Shown: in pieces, positions 42,377-51,591 of the stretch
How positions within the stretch are numbered: position 1 is the first letter of the stretch
Layout: each line of letters starts with the position of its first letter
Origin: a virus
Length of the DNA: 54,567 nt
IMG/VR virus record: IMGVR_UViG_3300043446_001520
Coordinates: 1-54,567 of that record
Direction: 5' to 3' (one strand)
Program-made: the position numbers and the translations under genes
Notes under the pieces: generated by a model
What the model saw: only the letters and a program-made list of their open reading frames with translations
Database searches by the model: none
What the model was told of the DNA's origin: nothing

Positions 42377-44455
42377 TTAAATTGTTCCTGCAAGAATTCT
42401 TGATACTAGAGGGGTTCTATAGTATCCCAGTGCATAGTTTGTTGCAATTTCTTGTAGAATCCAGTTATTTGCTGTAATTGCTACTGATACTGGCAAACCT
42501 ACTTTTCTTGTATAAGTTAAAAGTGTTGTCATTGATCCAGTAAAGAAGTTATACGCTAGTAGATATACGGTAGTTCCAGACATTGCAATCATATAAACTG
42601 CATTCTTTTCTGCACCAATCCAGTAAATTTGCTGAACAGCAGCTGTTAAACCAGAAGGACCAGTAGTAACGTTAGTCCAGTTTGTAGCATCAATTGACCA
42701 ATACCAGGAAAATGTTGTTGCTGCTGCATCTGTTCCAAGAACATACGCAAATCTCTTTACTGGCTCTAGCCAGCGAACTAATGCTGGACCACCAAGAGTT
42801 GTAAAGATGTTAACGTTTGCCCAAGATGCTGCGAGTGAGATATCTGCATCTCTTCCTGAGAATCCAAGTCCAGCTGTTAGCGCTGTACCAGTTGATGATG
42901 CAATTACCCACTTATTTGCGCCGTATGCAATATTTCTTGGGATAATTGTTGCTGATGCAATTACACCAGTCCAGTTTGTAAGATCAGAGCTAAATCTAAC
43001 CATATTAGCATCATTTGTTACGTTAGTAACTACGACATATGTTGGAAGACCAGTTCCATAGTTAATTCCATAGTCAATATCAAGTACGTTGTATGTAGTT
43101 GATGCTAGGTTAAACGAAAGAACCCATGTAGCTCCACTATCTGTTGAATAGTAAAGTCTTCCTGCACGTGTTCCAATAAACAAGATATTGTTTACTGTCT
43201 TAATAAACATATAGTCATCTGAAATATTTGTCATATTTACAGTTAATGGACCTGGAGCAATTTTCCATGTTAGTCCATCATCAAATGATCTTGCATATAC
43301 TGGAGTTCCATTTAGAGCAGATGGGTTCCAAATCTTATGAAGTACGCCTGCTCCATCTACTGCCATTCTGTAGAATGAGTTGGTTCCCATTACAACTTCA
43401 GTAATTGCTGCAAGTGGTTGTAGAAGCGACTGAGTCCATGCTGTAGCTGTTGAATCTGTTGAAAGGTTAATTGCTCCAGCAGTATTCATTTTTACTAAAG
43501 TTCCAGAACCATTTGATGAAATAAATGTCTGTGTATGTGCTGTAACGTTTGGAGTAGTTCCAATTGTTCCAGTTGTAGTTACAAGGTTAAACTGTGTGGT
43601 TCCGTCTGTTGTATAAATTGCAGCTGAGTTAGCAACTGTTGCTACGAAACGTGTACCGTTCCATACCAAGTTATTTGTGTTAACTGCTGCTACAGTACCA
43701 TACTGACCCCATGTAATACCGTCTGTGCTGAAGCCCTGCTTTGAAGCACCAACTGCTACCCAGCGGCCATTTGCATACTTAACGTCATAAATTGCTGTTG
43801 CAGCAAATCCTGAAGTTCTTGCTGTCCAAGTCTGACCATCTGTAGATGTTGAAAGAAGACCATTGTTTGATACCGCTACGAATAATCCGTTTCCGAATGA
43901 AACTGCGTTAGCGTTTGTTGTAGAAAATCCTAGGTCAACCTTTGTCCATGTAACACCATTATCTGTTGAACGAGCAGCATAGTGAGCGTTTGCAGATCCA
44001 ACGTCTGAACCTACTACAACCCATGTGCTGTTTCCATATGTTACTTGAGCAAGGTTTCCTTGGGCTCTTCCTAGGAATGTTCCTAGCGTTCTTTCTGTCC
44101 ATGTTACTAGATCTGGTGATGTAAATAGAAGTCCAAATCTTGTAATAGCAACCCAAATACCATTATTGTATCTGATATCTGTAATATAGTCTGCTTGAAG
44201 TGTTGGTCCTGCCTTATAAAATTGTTTGATCGGAAGATTGTTTTCAACTACAGTCCAGCTTACTCCGTCTGTAGATGTATAAATTCTTGTTCCAGCACTA
44301 GTCATAACGTATAGACCATTGCCGTATGTAGTTGTTGGGTTTAATGCCAATGTTGAAATTGGAACGTTTGTTCCGTTATAGTCTGCGACATGCTCTGGAC
44401 GCTTTGCAATGAAAACGTCTTCCAGTCTACTTGGTCTTACTCTTGTTAGTGCCAT
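42377..44455 (-). CDS. Asp-box beta-propeller structural protein
   Basis: This 692-residue protein is mostly Asp-box (BNR-like) repeats of the form S-T-D-G-x-x-W: IYTSTDGVSWTV, ARSTDNGVTWTK, LSTSTDGQTWTA, GFSTDGITWGQ, ARSFDDGLTWKI and YYSTDSGATWVL. They alternate with GNGLFVAVS / NGRWVAVG strands. Spacing of roughly 40-50 residues suggests one or two propellers. Proteins of this kind include sialidases and adhesins. No sialidase catalytic Arg triad can be claimed from sequence alone, so I call it a binding or structural appendage protein. The N-terminus (TRVRPSRLEDVFIAKRPEHV) may anchor it. GGAGG precedes the ATG. Confidence 0.8.
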   Translation of the reverse strand: MALTRVRPSRLEDVFIAKRPEHVADYNGTNVPISTLALNPTTTYGNGLYVMTSAGTRIYTSTDGVSWTVVENNLPIKQFYKAGPTLQADYITDIRYNNGIWVAITRFGLLFTSPDLVTWTERTLGTFLGRAQGNLAQVTYGNSTWVVVGSDVGSANAHYAARSTDNGVTWTKVDLGFSTTNANAVSFGNGLFVAVSNNGLLSTSTDGQTWTARTSGFAATAIYDVKYANGRWVAVGASKQGFSTDGITWGQYGTVAAVNTNNLVWNGTRFVATVANSAAIYTTDGTTQFNLVTTTGTIGTTPNVTAHTQTFISSNGSGTLVKMNTAGAINLSTDSTATAWTQSLLQPLAAITEVVMGTNSFYRMAVDGAGVLHKIWNPSALNGTPVYARSFDDGLTWKIAPGPLTVNMTNISDDYMFIKTVNNILFIGTRAGRLYYSTDSGATWVLSFNLASTTYNVLDIDYGINYGTGLPTYVVVTNVTNDANMVRFSSDLTNWTGVIASATIIPRNIAYGANKWVIASSTGTALTAGLGFSGRDADISLAASWANVNIFTTLGGPALVRWLEPVKRFAYVLGTDAAATTFSWYWSIDATNWTNVTTGPSGLTAAVQQIYWIGAEKNAVYMIAMSGTTVYLLAYNFFTGSMTTLLTYTRKVGLPVSVAITANNWILQEIATNYALGYYRTPLVSRILAGTI

Positions 44456-44480
44456 TTATTTATCCTCCGCTACCTTAAAA

Positions 44481-44816
44481 TCAAGGTGTGATTTCTTGAC
44501 CAAATACGGTCATTGAAAAGTCTGCTGTTGATCCGATAAGAACTATTTTATCGCCAGCTGCAAGTGTGATTCCGTATGTCAAAGCAATGGAATCCTGTGC
44601 TTGTAAAATTGAATCATAAACTAGATAATGTTTTGCTGCTAGTGTATCTCCAGATGGCAAGACAGCTAGTCTATATGTTAAATCTGTTGTTGTATTACGA
44701 TTGCAAATTGATACTGTAGATACAATTGCATTTCCGCCCGTTGGAACAGTATATCCATGAACGGCAGTATTTGCTACAGAAACAGATTGCCCTAATACTT
44801 TATATGTTGTTGGCAT
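44481..44816 (-). CDS. Small beta-sandwich neck/appendage protein (YTVP family)
   Basis: This 111-residue protein starts TYKVLGQSVSVANTAVHGYTVPTG and contains VSTVSICNRNTTTDLTYRLA and GDKIVLIGSTADFSMTVFGQ. This pattern is common in small virion proteins of aquatic phages, often near neck or fibre genes. It is a paralogue in layout of the 109-residue gene at 52359-52688. It is probably an oligomeric beta sandwich forming a fibre base or decoration. AAGGAG precedes the ATG. Confidence 0.7.
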   Translation of the reverse strand: MPTTYKVLGQSVSVANTAVHGYTVPTGGNAIVSTVSICNRNTTTDLTYRLAVLPSGDTLAAKHYLVYDSILQAQDSIALTYGITLAAGDKIVLIGSTADFSMTVFGQEITP

Positions 44817-44826
44817 TGTTTTCTCC

Positions 44827-45231
44827 TTATGCTCCCATTAACATCAATGGGCTAACAGTAATTCCTGCTGCCGCATTTGTAACTGAATTTACTGCTGTTG
44901 TTTGTGCAGTACTAATTGCACTCAATGCACTAGTCTGTGCTGTTGAAATCGCTCCAGTCGCAGTTGTCTGTGCTGTTGATACTGCAGATGTTGCACTATT
45001 TTGTGCAGTTGTGATTGCGCCAGTAGCATTTGTTTGTGCTGTAGACAATGCGGTAACACCATCTGCTGTTGCTGCTGCAATATCATTAACTCCTAAAAGA
45101 GTTCCTATCTCATTCAGTGCTTTTGCAATGTAAATGAGATCCTTTGCTGTTAACTGACCAGAAGAATATAGAGCTGTTAGCTCGGACTTAAATCCATCAA
45201 TCTGTGTCGTTAAACTTGTATAATCTGGCAC
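44827..45231 (-). CDS. Hendecad-repeat coiled-coil protein
   Basis: This 134-residue protein starts with GTG at 45231 after an AGAGAGGTGAT ribosome site. Residues 1-55 are a short helical head (LTAKDLIYIAKALNEIGTLL). Residues 56-121 are six 11-residue repeats near TSATGAISTAQ. Eleven-residue periodicity favours a right-handed coiled coil, probably trimeric, as in fibre stalks. The C-terminus is short and hydrophobic (ITVSPLMLMGA). It lies between an Mtd-like fibre gene and the YTVP gene and has its own promoter. Likely a stalk or fibre chaperone. Confidence 0.7.
   Translation of the reverse strand: MPDYTSLTTQIDGFKSELTALYSSGQLTAKDLIYIAKALNEIGTLLGVNDIAAATADGVTALSTAQTNATGAITTAQNSATSAVSTAQTTATGAISTAQTSALSAISTAQTTAVNSVTNAAAGITVSPLMLMGA
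44869..45066 (-). repeat. Six 33-base repeats encoding 11-residue units
   Basis: Each unit encodes a version of T-S-A-T-G-A-I-S-T-A-Q; all but the last end in TAQ. The units are not identical at the DNA level, but they are close enough to allow unequal recombination changing the number of repeats. Confidence 0.75.
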
Positions 45232-45249
45232 TTATATCACCTCTCTCAA

Positions 45250-45258
45250 AGTATATCA
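45250..45258 (-). promoter_or_regulatory. Extended -10 promoter for the coiled-coil gene
   Basis: TGATATACT matches TGnTATAAT with one change. It lies 19 bases before the GTG start, in a 44-base gap. No convincing -35. Confidence 0.45.
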
Positions 45259-45275
45259 TTATTCTATTTTTTATG

Positions 45276-46613
45276 CTATAGCAGAAGGCTACTTGGGTCA
45301 AATGGGGAGTAGTCTTTTCTAAGGACATTTGAGCTTGTCCCTAAAATATCTATGCCCAATTCTAGATCCTCTATTCGCTCTAATGCTGCTATAAAATCTA
45401 AATTTGTATCTAGGTCTAAATTTACATCTTCGACCTGAATTTGTTCCCACGAAATTGTGGTTCCATTGGTTGTTAAATATTTTCCAGCATTTCCAGTTTT
45501 AGATGGAAATACGAAGCCTGAGCCGCCAAGGGCAATTTGCTGTCCCTCAATTGTAACAGAACTATTTACCAAATTCGAATTTGTCACAGTCCCAGATGGC
45601 AAGGTTACTGTTCCTGTAAATGTTGGGGAAGCCAAAGGAGCTTTCGCATTTAAAGCTGTTTGGGTAGCAGTAGAAACTGGCTTATCTGCATCTGATGTAT
45701 TGTCAACATTGGCTAAACCAACCATGCTTTTTGTAATTCCGCCAACAGTACCTGTAAAGGTTGGGTTATTTATATTTGCCTTTAAATTTAATGCATTTTG
45801 AGTGGCTGTTGAAATTGGCTTAAGTAAATCTGATGTATTATCTACATTTGCAAGACCAACCATTGACTGAGTAATTCCACTTACTGTTCCAGTAAATGTT
45901 GGATTATTTATAGGAGCTTTTGCAGATAAATCAGAAACTAAATTAGATATTTTAGATTGATCAATTGCTGCTGATGCACTAATGTCAAGATTTACAATTG
46001 TTCCATTTGCTATTTTTCCACTTGTGACTGCTGAATCTGCAAGCATTGTTTCTGTTACTGTTCCCGCTGGCAAAGTTACAGTTCCAGTAAATGTTGGTGA
46101 TGCTAATGGAGCTTTTGAAGCAATTGAATTTGTAATTGTTGTTGCAAAATTTGGATCATTAGCTAAAGCAGCTGCTAATTCATTTAGAGTGTCTAATGCT
46201 CCTGGTGATGAATTAATTAAATTTGTAACAGCTGTAGACGCAGCAGTGTCGGCATATGTTTTAGTTGCTAATGCTGATGTATCTGCTATTCCGTGAACAT
46301 TTGTTGTAGATGAAACGTGTGGTGAAAACTCAGAATCTCTTGCAATATTATCTGGTATTTGATTATCTGGAATTTTAGAATTAGAATCTAAAGACGCTAA
46401 TCCATTTGCAGCACCACGCTTATTTGTAATATATGTATCTAAATAGGATAAAGGGATATTGGCATAATCAGCAATGCTGTTCCAATTTGTACCCGTTCCG
46501 ATTTTAAACTTATTTGTATCTACTTCAATTCCAATTTCACCAGGAAGAAGTATTGGGTTTGCATTAAACCAATTTGATGCTGTATCTCTACGTATCTGAA
46601 TTCTAACTGCCAT
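45276..46613 (-). CDS. Tail fibre with Mtd-like N-terminal domain
   Basis: In this 445-residue protein, residues ~1-50 (VRIQIRRDTASNWFNANPIL ... LPGEIGIEVDTNKFKIGTG) match the N-terminal domain found in the Bordetella phage major tropism determinant and many fibres. A shaft of repeats follows: ASPTFTGTVTLPAGTV, then two copies of GITxSMVGLANVDNTSD with PTFTGTV between, then another ASPTFTGTV. The tip region contains GKYLTTNGTTISWEQI and ends in a short helical part (DLDTNLDFIAALERIEDLEL). No C-type lectin or variable tip is evident. Its role is fibre-mediated adsorption. It is related to the 463-residue fibre at 52699-54090. Confidence 0.85.
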   Translation of the reverse strand: MAVRIQIRRDTASNWFNANPILLPGEIGIEVDTNKFKIGTGTNWNSIADYANIPLSYLDTYITNKRGAANGLASLDSNSKIPDNQIPDNIARDSEFSPHVSSTTNVHGIADTSALATKTYADTAASTAVTNLINSSPGALDTLNELAAALANDPNFATTITNSIASKAPLASPTFTGTVTLPAGTVTETMLADSAVTSGKIANGTIVNLDISASAAIDQSKISNLVSDLSAKAPINNPTFTGTVSGITQSMVGLANVDNTSDLLKPISTATQNALNLKANINNPTFTGTVGGITKSMVGLANVDNTSDADKPVSTATQTALNAKAPLASPTFTGTVTLPSGTVTNSNLVNSSVTIEGQQIALGGSGFVFPSKTGNAGKYLTTNGTTISWEQIQVEDVNLDLDTNLDFIAALERIEDLELGIDILGTSSNVLRKDYSPFDPSSLLL

Positions 46614-47374
46614 TATGCTGCATACCCTCCATCAATTATGTCACCAGTAAATACTGAAGTTGCAGTTCCGCCATCCATAATAACCAAATTGTCAACAACA
46701 CGATTTCCATAATCAATATAGTCAACTTGTCTTGTTAACGGATCGTGAGTGTGAACAAGCATTTCTTTTGGTCCAGCAACATCGTACCAGATGTTACCAT
46801 TATACACCTTTATTGTTCTTTCATTAGTATCAAAGTATACGGCTCCTGCTGATGGGGAAACAGGGGCAGAATTTAATGTTTGAATTGATGTTATTGGTCC
46901 CGAACCACTTCCAGAACCAGAAGATGTTAGGATAATTTTATTATCAGCATCATCATATGTTGCTGTTAAATTTACATGGCTACTATGATTTAATAATGTT
47001 GCTACTAAATCTTGAACTCTTTCCTGAGATATTGAACTACTTAAAGAATTTGTGGAATCATCGTATGTAAAAGTAATTCCATCATGGCTCCCGCTTGCTA
47101 TTAATGATGCAAAAGCGTCCTGTGCTCTTTCAGATGTAAAGTATAGATTAGTTGATCCTTCGGCAAAATAGTCGGAGGTTGCTGTTTCAATTGATCTTAT
47201 TCTGTAATCATGAGATGTTTGTACATTTGAATTATTTGTACCGACTTTAGCCTGTAAGGCTTCAATTGCATCATTAGCATCAGAATGCTGTTTTGCATGT
47301 GAAACAATAGCTACTGAGTCTGTTGATTGTGGATTTACAAAATTATCTAACGTTGTTGGATATGTTATTGCCAT
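46613..47374 (-). CDS. Fibre-associated protein with two modules
   Basis: In this 253-residue protein, the first part (TLDNFVNPQSTDSVAIVSHA; KQHSDANDAIEALQAKVG) is a short helical fibre start. A middle repeat-like part contains SHDGITFTYDDSTNSLS. A Ser-Gly linker (SSGSGSGSG) leads to a C-terminal module (GAVYFDTNERTIKVYNGNIW; MLVHTHD). The C-terminal module is like the 84-residue protein at 54090-54344, and the middle motif recurs in the 463-residue fibre. Likely part of the same fibre system as the next gene, to which it is coupled (TAATG). No ribosome site is close to its own start, so translation may be coupled to the 1000-residue gene seven bases upstream. Confidence 0.75.
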   Translation of the reverse strand: MAITYPTTLDNFVNPQSTDSVAIVSHAKQHSDANDAIEALQAKVGTNNSNVQTSHDYRIRSIETATSDYFAEGSTNLYFTSERAQDAFASLIASGSHDGITFTYDDSTNSLSSSISQERVQDLVATLLNHSSHVNLTATYDDADNKIILTSSGSGSGSGPITSIQTLNSAPVSPSAGAVYFDTNERTIKVYNGNIWYDVAGPKEMLVHTHDPLTRQVDYIDYGNRVVDNLVIMDGGTATSVFTGDIIDGGYAA

Positions 47375-47380
47375 TTATTA

Positions 47381-50300
47381 TTAAGCTTGTGCTTCAGTCC
47401 AGGATAGTCTGCCAATAACGTCAATAGCTGCAGTACCAATATTTTGTACTACAATTGTCAATGTATCTGGACCATCTGGATATATCTGAGTATTAGCTGT
47501 TGTTCCACCTCCACCCAATATGCTATTTCCTAGATCACGAACGTTATTTAAATCAACGCTTCCAGTAGTTGATACGAAGAATCCACCTGTTGTTTCACCA
47601 CCAGATACTGTTGTAGAGCCACCAGCATAGTCTGCAATTTGTGCAAGGCTTGAGTTCTGAACTGTTGTTACGTCTCTAACAGCATTTGTCCAGGTTGTAG
47701 ATGTTGAAGGAACTCCATTCAACACAGCAGTAACGAGCATGTTAGCGCTGGCTGTTCTGGTACTAATATCTAGAGCTCTTAGAATAAGTTGCATTCTATT
47801 AATAAGTTCTCTTGTACCAAAAGCACCAACTATATTTGAGTCTACTGATGGGGCAATTCTAATTGAGAAGAGAGCTCTTGATGCTCCAGCTGAAATATTT
47901 GTTACTGTGCTCTGGCCATATGTAAATAGCAACGATTTATCGTCATCATATCTACCATCCATAATAACAGATGTTCCCCAGTGTGACATTGCTGGAGAGA
48001 ATGTAGGCCATGCTAACTCAACTCCAACTGGAGTTAATGCTGCATATGTATATTGTTGAGGAGTAGATACTCCCATTGGAGCAAACGTTACTTGTGGGTT
48101 TGCAGTAATTGCAGCACCTGTGAAAGTTAAAGTATTTCCAGAAATATTAGATATATATGTTCCTTCAGCAAAAGCTGTAGTAATTACTCTTTGTCCTACC
48201 TGTAATCCAGTTGTGCTGGTTACTGTTCCAGTATTTGATCCAACTAATATTGAAAGCTGAACTGCATCTGCGCCTGACTGTGCACGTGTTAAACCAGTAA
48301 AAGATGTAGCGGTCTTACCAGAATAATTCATATATTCAAAGTTATTATTATCTTTGATAACAATTGTTCCAGATGAAGGGAATCCATCTGTACTAGCAAC
48401 ACTTAAAGTTGTAGCAGATGTTGATAGGTTAGATGTTATTGTTGTGGTTGGAGGCATGGTCTGAGTCTCATAACGTGCAGGTAAGTTTCCTGAACGCATA
48501 TAAGCTTCTGTATTCATATTATTATTTTGTTCTTTATGAACATAAATAATATTACCTTGAGGACCTCTTACTCCCCATCGAATAAATCCAGCTCCGTACC
48601 AAGAGTAGTCCATATAGAACATCTGCATTTTCGATAGATCGATATTATATCCTGAAGGACCAGCTCCATCGCATTTATCTAAATTCCATTGAGACTGAGG
48701 TACTTTTTTATCAACAGTTTTTGATACTGTAACATATTGTGCTGTTGCTCCTCTATATGCAGGAGAAATTGTTAAAGATGTATCGCTTGAAATTGAAGCT
48801 ACTCTATAAGATTGACCACGAAGAACAATATAGTCTCCTGGGGCTAATTGCTTATTAAAATATGTTTGATAAAGATTTGGGTTTGTTTGAGAAACTGTTG
48901 TTGAACCATTTGTAACCGAAACACGACCAGATAGTTGTGATGTTGAGTTTCTTCTTACAACATTAAGAACCTGACCATCATATTCAAAGAATATGCCGTT
49001 CTGTTGATCAAACATTCCAAGTCTTGACTGTGCGCCAAACCAGTTGTTTACAGCAACTGCTGGGAATCCTGATGCAATTGAAGATGATGGAGTAGAAAGT
49101 GCGGTATATGTAAATGTATTAAATCCAGTAATATTTTGAACAGTAAATGTTCCGTTATATGCAGCTTCATTACATCCACTAATTGTAATGCTAACTCCAG
49201 GAAGGATATTATGCTTTTCTTTTGTTGTAACCGTTACTGTTGTTCCAACTGAAGTTAGACCTTCAATTCCAGCAAATGGTTTTAGGATAGTTCCTGAAGA
49301 AACCTGAATTCCTTTACCAGACTGATATCTAAAATAACGGCGTGTTTGACGTACTGCTTGCTCATAATTTCCATCAGCATTTGCAGAAAATAGAACTCCG
49401 CCATCAAATGCTCTATGTAGGAACTGACCTTGAGGGCGAACATATATTGTTCCACCAGATACTGATCCAGTAATTGTATTATTTGTATAGATAACAAACT
49501 GTGTTGGTGAAGGAACAGATACAACATAAAAAGATCCATTTGGTGGGTTCGAGCTTGCTGTAGTTCCAGTAATTGCAACCTCATTTGATATAGATAGTCC
49601 ATGAGGAATTGTTGTAGTAATTAAAACTCTGTTTCCAGAATATGAAATTGTTGGAGTTCCGCCGATTGCTGCTCCAGTATAAAGAGCTCCAGAAAATACT
49701 AGGGTCTTTGAAGAATCATAGATCGATGTAATATTTGTATTATTAGCACTTCTTGCTGTATATGTAAATGAGTTTGTTCCGCCACCCGATTCAATAATAA
49801 AGTTTCCATTTGCAACTGAAATATATGTATCTTGAACTGTTATTGGTGTTCCATTTGCAGGAGCAGTTCCAGAAGAAAGGTTAACAGTAACAATTTTTGA
49901 AAGTGCTGGCATTGTAATGCTAGAAATAACAGCAACTGGGTTTGGTGTATTATATGCAAACGGTCTGTTATTGGTCATTGTTAAGCTTTCCCACTTAGAA
50001 GCCTGAACTCCGTACTCAAAATCTGTATCAATCAAAGCTTGTGGCTGAGTTACTCTAAACTTATTAGTTGGGTCAAGCTGTGCATCAGCTGGGGTAAATG
50101 TATCTACTTCTACATCATAAACAATCTGCAATTTATCTGTTGCAGACATTGAAAGAGTATTATACTGAAGAACAATTGTAGTCTTTTGTGTTCCGTCAGC
50201 ATTTGTTGAATTAGTATAGGATGTTGTTTTTAATGTGTCGTCAGAAAAATTGAATATTACAATATTCTTTGTAACATTTGTAATAAGTACTAGCTTTTCC

Positions 50301-50383
50301 CTAGGGATAAACTTAGGAATCTCTATAATTCTATTCGCAGGGTCGAATGTATAGGTTGTTTCGCTTAATATGTTTCTAGACAT
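47381..50383 (-). CDS. Large virion structural protein
   Basis: This 1000-residue protein is beta-rich. The N-terminus (YTFDPANRIIEIPKFIPREK) is unusual. A middle segment, RPQGQFLHRAFDGGVLFSA followed by QAVRQTRRYFRYQSGKGIQ, matches a motif I know from large virion proteins of cyanophages and other aquatic phages, where the role is not defined. Repeated beta modules (ISYSGNRVLITTTIPHGLS; TVTTKEKHNILPGVSITISG; VTVSKTVDKKVPQSQWNLDK) surround it. It probably forms a large appendage or neck component. AGGAG lies before the ATG. An extended -10 lies about 55 bases upstream. Confidence 0.8.
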   Translation of the reverse strand: MSRNILSETTYTFDPANRIIEIPKFIPREKLVLITNVTKNIVIFNFSDDTLKTTSYTNSTNADGTQKTTIVLQYNTLSMSATDKLQIVYDVEVDTFTPADAQLDPTNKFRVTQPQALIDTDFEYGVQASKWESLTMTNNRPFAYNTPNPVAVISSITMPALSKIVTVNLSSGTAPANGTPITVQDTYISVANGNFIIESGGGTNSFTYTARSANNTNITSIYDSSKTLVFSGALYTGAAIGGTPTISYSGNRVLITTTIPHGLSISNEVAITGTTASSNPPNGSFYVVSVPSPTQFVIYTNNTITGSVSGGTIYVRPQGQFLHRAFDGGVLFSANADGNYEQAVRQTRRYFRYQSGKGIQVSSGTILKPFAGIEGLTSVGTTVTVTTKEKHNILPGVSITISGCNEAAYNGTFTVQNITGFNTFTYTALSTPSSSIASGFPAVAVNNWFGAQSRLGMFDQQNGIFFEYDGQVLNVVRRNSTSQLSGRVSVTNGSTTVSQTNPNLYQTYFNKQLAPGDYIVLRGQSYRVASISSDTSLTISPAYRGATAQYVTVSKTVDKKVPQSQWNLDKCDGAGPSGYNIDLSKMQMFYMDYSWYGAGFIRWGVRGPQGNIIYVHKEQNNNMNTEAYMRSGNLPARYETQTMPPTTTITSNLSTSATTLSVASTDGFPSSGTIVIKDNNNFEYMNYSGKTATSFTGLTRAQSGADAVQLSILVGSNTGTVTSTTGLQVGQRVITTAFAEGTYISNISGNTLTFTGAAITANPQVTFAPMGVSTPQQYTYAALTPVGVELAWPTFSPAMSHWGTSVIMDGRYDDDKSLLFTYGQSTVTNISAGASRALFSIRIAPSVDSNIVGAFGTRELINRMQLILRALDISTRTASANMLVTAVLNGVPSTSTTWTNAVRDVTTVQNSSLAQIADYAGGSTTVSGGETTGGFFVSTTGSVDLNNVRDLGNSILGGGGTTANTQIYPDGPDTLTIVVQNIGTAAIDVIGRLSWTEAQA

Positions 50384-50436
50384 TAAAATTCTCCTAATAT
50401 ATAATTATGGCCACCAGCCACTAGGGTTCTAATTGA

Positions 50437-50465
50437 ATTATACCATAGGCCATTAATTAAGTCTA
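50437..50465 (-). promoter_or_regulatory. Promoter for the 1000-residue structural gene
   Basis: TAGACT (50465-50460), a 17-base spacer and TATAAT (50442-50437) with TG at the extended position (TGGTATAAT). It sits in the 90-base gap downstream of the 115-residue gene. That gap contains no gene I accept. Confidence 0.6.
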
Positions 50466-50473
50466 CGGTTCTA

Positions 50474-50821
50474 TTATTGAAAAAGATGCTCGTCATATAT
50501 GGTAGCCTCGCCAATATTGGCTGGAGGAATAAACTCACCAGATTCAGTTTTAGTCCACATTGCCTTAACGTCTGGCCCAATAATGTCACCAGTTACGTCT
50601 GAGGCAAATACTGTTGAATTTGTTCTTAAAACTTTATTACCTAGCATTTCTTCTACAAAGTAGATTAGTGGGGCATCTACCCATTCACCGTCTTGATATT
50701 TTTTTGCCATGATAGATTCTGGATCAATAGAGTCCTCTAGCATAATAGAGTTTTCTACAATCCCGCTTGAATTAACATAGGCAAATGCTACTCCGTCTTT
50801 TAATTGCACCCAATTTGGCAT
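50474..50821 (-). CDS. Small virion-module protein
   Basis: This 115-residue alpha/beta protein begins PNWVQLKDGVAFAYVNSSGI, contains ESIMAKKYQDGEWVDAPLIY and ends TIYDEHLFQ. It has no clear family match. The size and its place directly after the four paralogous genes suggest a small fibre-base or assembly protein. AAGGAG precedes the ATG. An alternative frame (50383-50589) overlaps its end and is rejected. Confidence 0.65.
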   Translation of the reverse strand: MPNWVQLKDGVAFAYVNSSGIVENSIMLEDSIDPESIMAKKYQDGEWVDAPLIYFVEEMLGNKVLRTNSTVFASDVTGDIIGPDVKAMWTKTESGEFIPPANIGEATIYDEHLFQ

Positions 50822-50830
50822 TTTTTCTCC

Positions 50831-51205
50831 TTATACATATTCTACAACTTCCCACCGACAAGCACCTGTTGCTGTTAATGTAGTTGAATTAGTTAATGAT
50901 ACACCATATTCCGCTGAAAATAAAGATGTTGATCCTCCAGAAATAGTCCTTGTTCCAATAAAATTAGGGAAAGATCCAGAGCCCATAGATCCATTTGAAG
51001 AAGCTGCTACTGAACCACCGCTTGGAGTTAATGTTCCAGATTCATTGCTATTACTTGCAACTGTTCCAGCGGAACCAGTTGAAAAAGATCTAGCGAATGA
51101 TTTATCTACATTTACTGATGAAATTGTAATTGTTCCAGCAGACGCAGCAACACCCCTTTGTATTGATTTAATTTTTGAAGTTAAAGGAGGATAGGTATTA
51201 ATCAT
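50831..51205 (-). CDS. Paralogue 4 of the IKSIQRG tandem family
   Basis: This 124-residue protein is the last of four tandem paralogues. It has IKSIQRGVAASAGTITISS near the start, a Gly/Ser middle (FSTGSAGTVASNSNESGTL), TRTISGG, and ends LTATGACRWEVVEYV. The IKS-QRG segment is seen at the start of small beta-type virion proteins in diverse phages. Probably an exposed homo- or hetero-oligomeric decoration or fibre protein; no enzymatic motif. GGAG lies eight bases before the ATG, which overlaps the upstream stop. Confidence 0.75.
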   Translation of the reverse strand: MINTYPPLTSKIKSIQRGVAASAGTITISSVNVDKSFARSFSTGSAGTVASNSNESGTLTPSGGSVAASSNGSMGSGSFPNFIGTRTISGGSTSLFSAEYGVSLTNSTTLTATGACRWEVVEYV

Positions 51206-51591
51206 TATAAATACTCCACAACTTCATATCTACAAGCACCTGTTGCAGTAATTGTTGTTGAATTTACTATATAGGCTCCATATTCTTGCACAGTAATAGC
51301 TGTAGTTCCTCCTGAAAATGTTCTTGTTCCAAAATAGTTTGCGAACGTTCCACCACCAGCCACGGCATTTCCACCACCGCTTGGACCAGCTATGCTACCT
51401 CCTGTTGGATTGAGTTGTCCAGATTCATTACCACTAAGTGAAACTGCTCCTCCAGATCCATTGGAAAAAGATTTAATAAAAGACTTAGAAGTATCAATTG
51501 AAGATATTGTTATGCTTCCAGCAGAAGCAAATGAGCCCCTTTGAATTGATTTAATTGGAGATTGCACAGTTGGAAATATTGATGTACCCAT
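51205..51591 (-). CDS. Paralogue 3 of the IKSIQRG tandem family
   Basis: I start this 128-residue protein at the ATG at 51591 (MGTSIFPTVQSPIKSIQRGS), which overlaps the stop of paralogue 2; the longer frame to 51615 lies in that gene. It shares ASAGSITISS, a KSF-x-x-SF-S/G-G-S-G motif, FGTRTFSGG and STTITATGACRYEVVEYL with its neighbours, but has a longer Gly loop (GPSGGGNAVAGGG). The loop region between the conserved ends is the most divergent, as expected for exposed surface. Confidence 0.75.
   Translation of the reverse strand: MGTSIFPTVQSPIKSIQRGSFASAGSITISSIDTSKSFIKSFSNGSGGAVSLSGNESGQLNPTGGSIAGPSGGGNAVAGGGTFANYFGTRTFSGGTTAITVQEYGAYIVNSTTITATGACRYEVVEYL

Noticed and set aside
49282-49602. 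106-codon minus-strand frame, and similar frames at 1763-1945, 2072-2338, 13359-13613, 13662-13970 and 43959-44156
   Set aside because: They lie wholly inside larger genes in another frame, are rich in Leu/Gln from frame-shifted reading and show no domains.
50383-50589. 68-codon minus-strand frame before the 1000-residue gene
   Set aside because: It overlaps the end of the 115-residue gene in another frame and its sequence looks random. The non-overlapping 90 bases are better explained as a promoter and leader.
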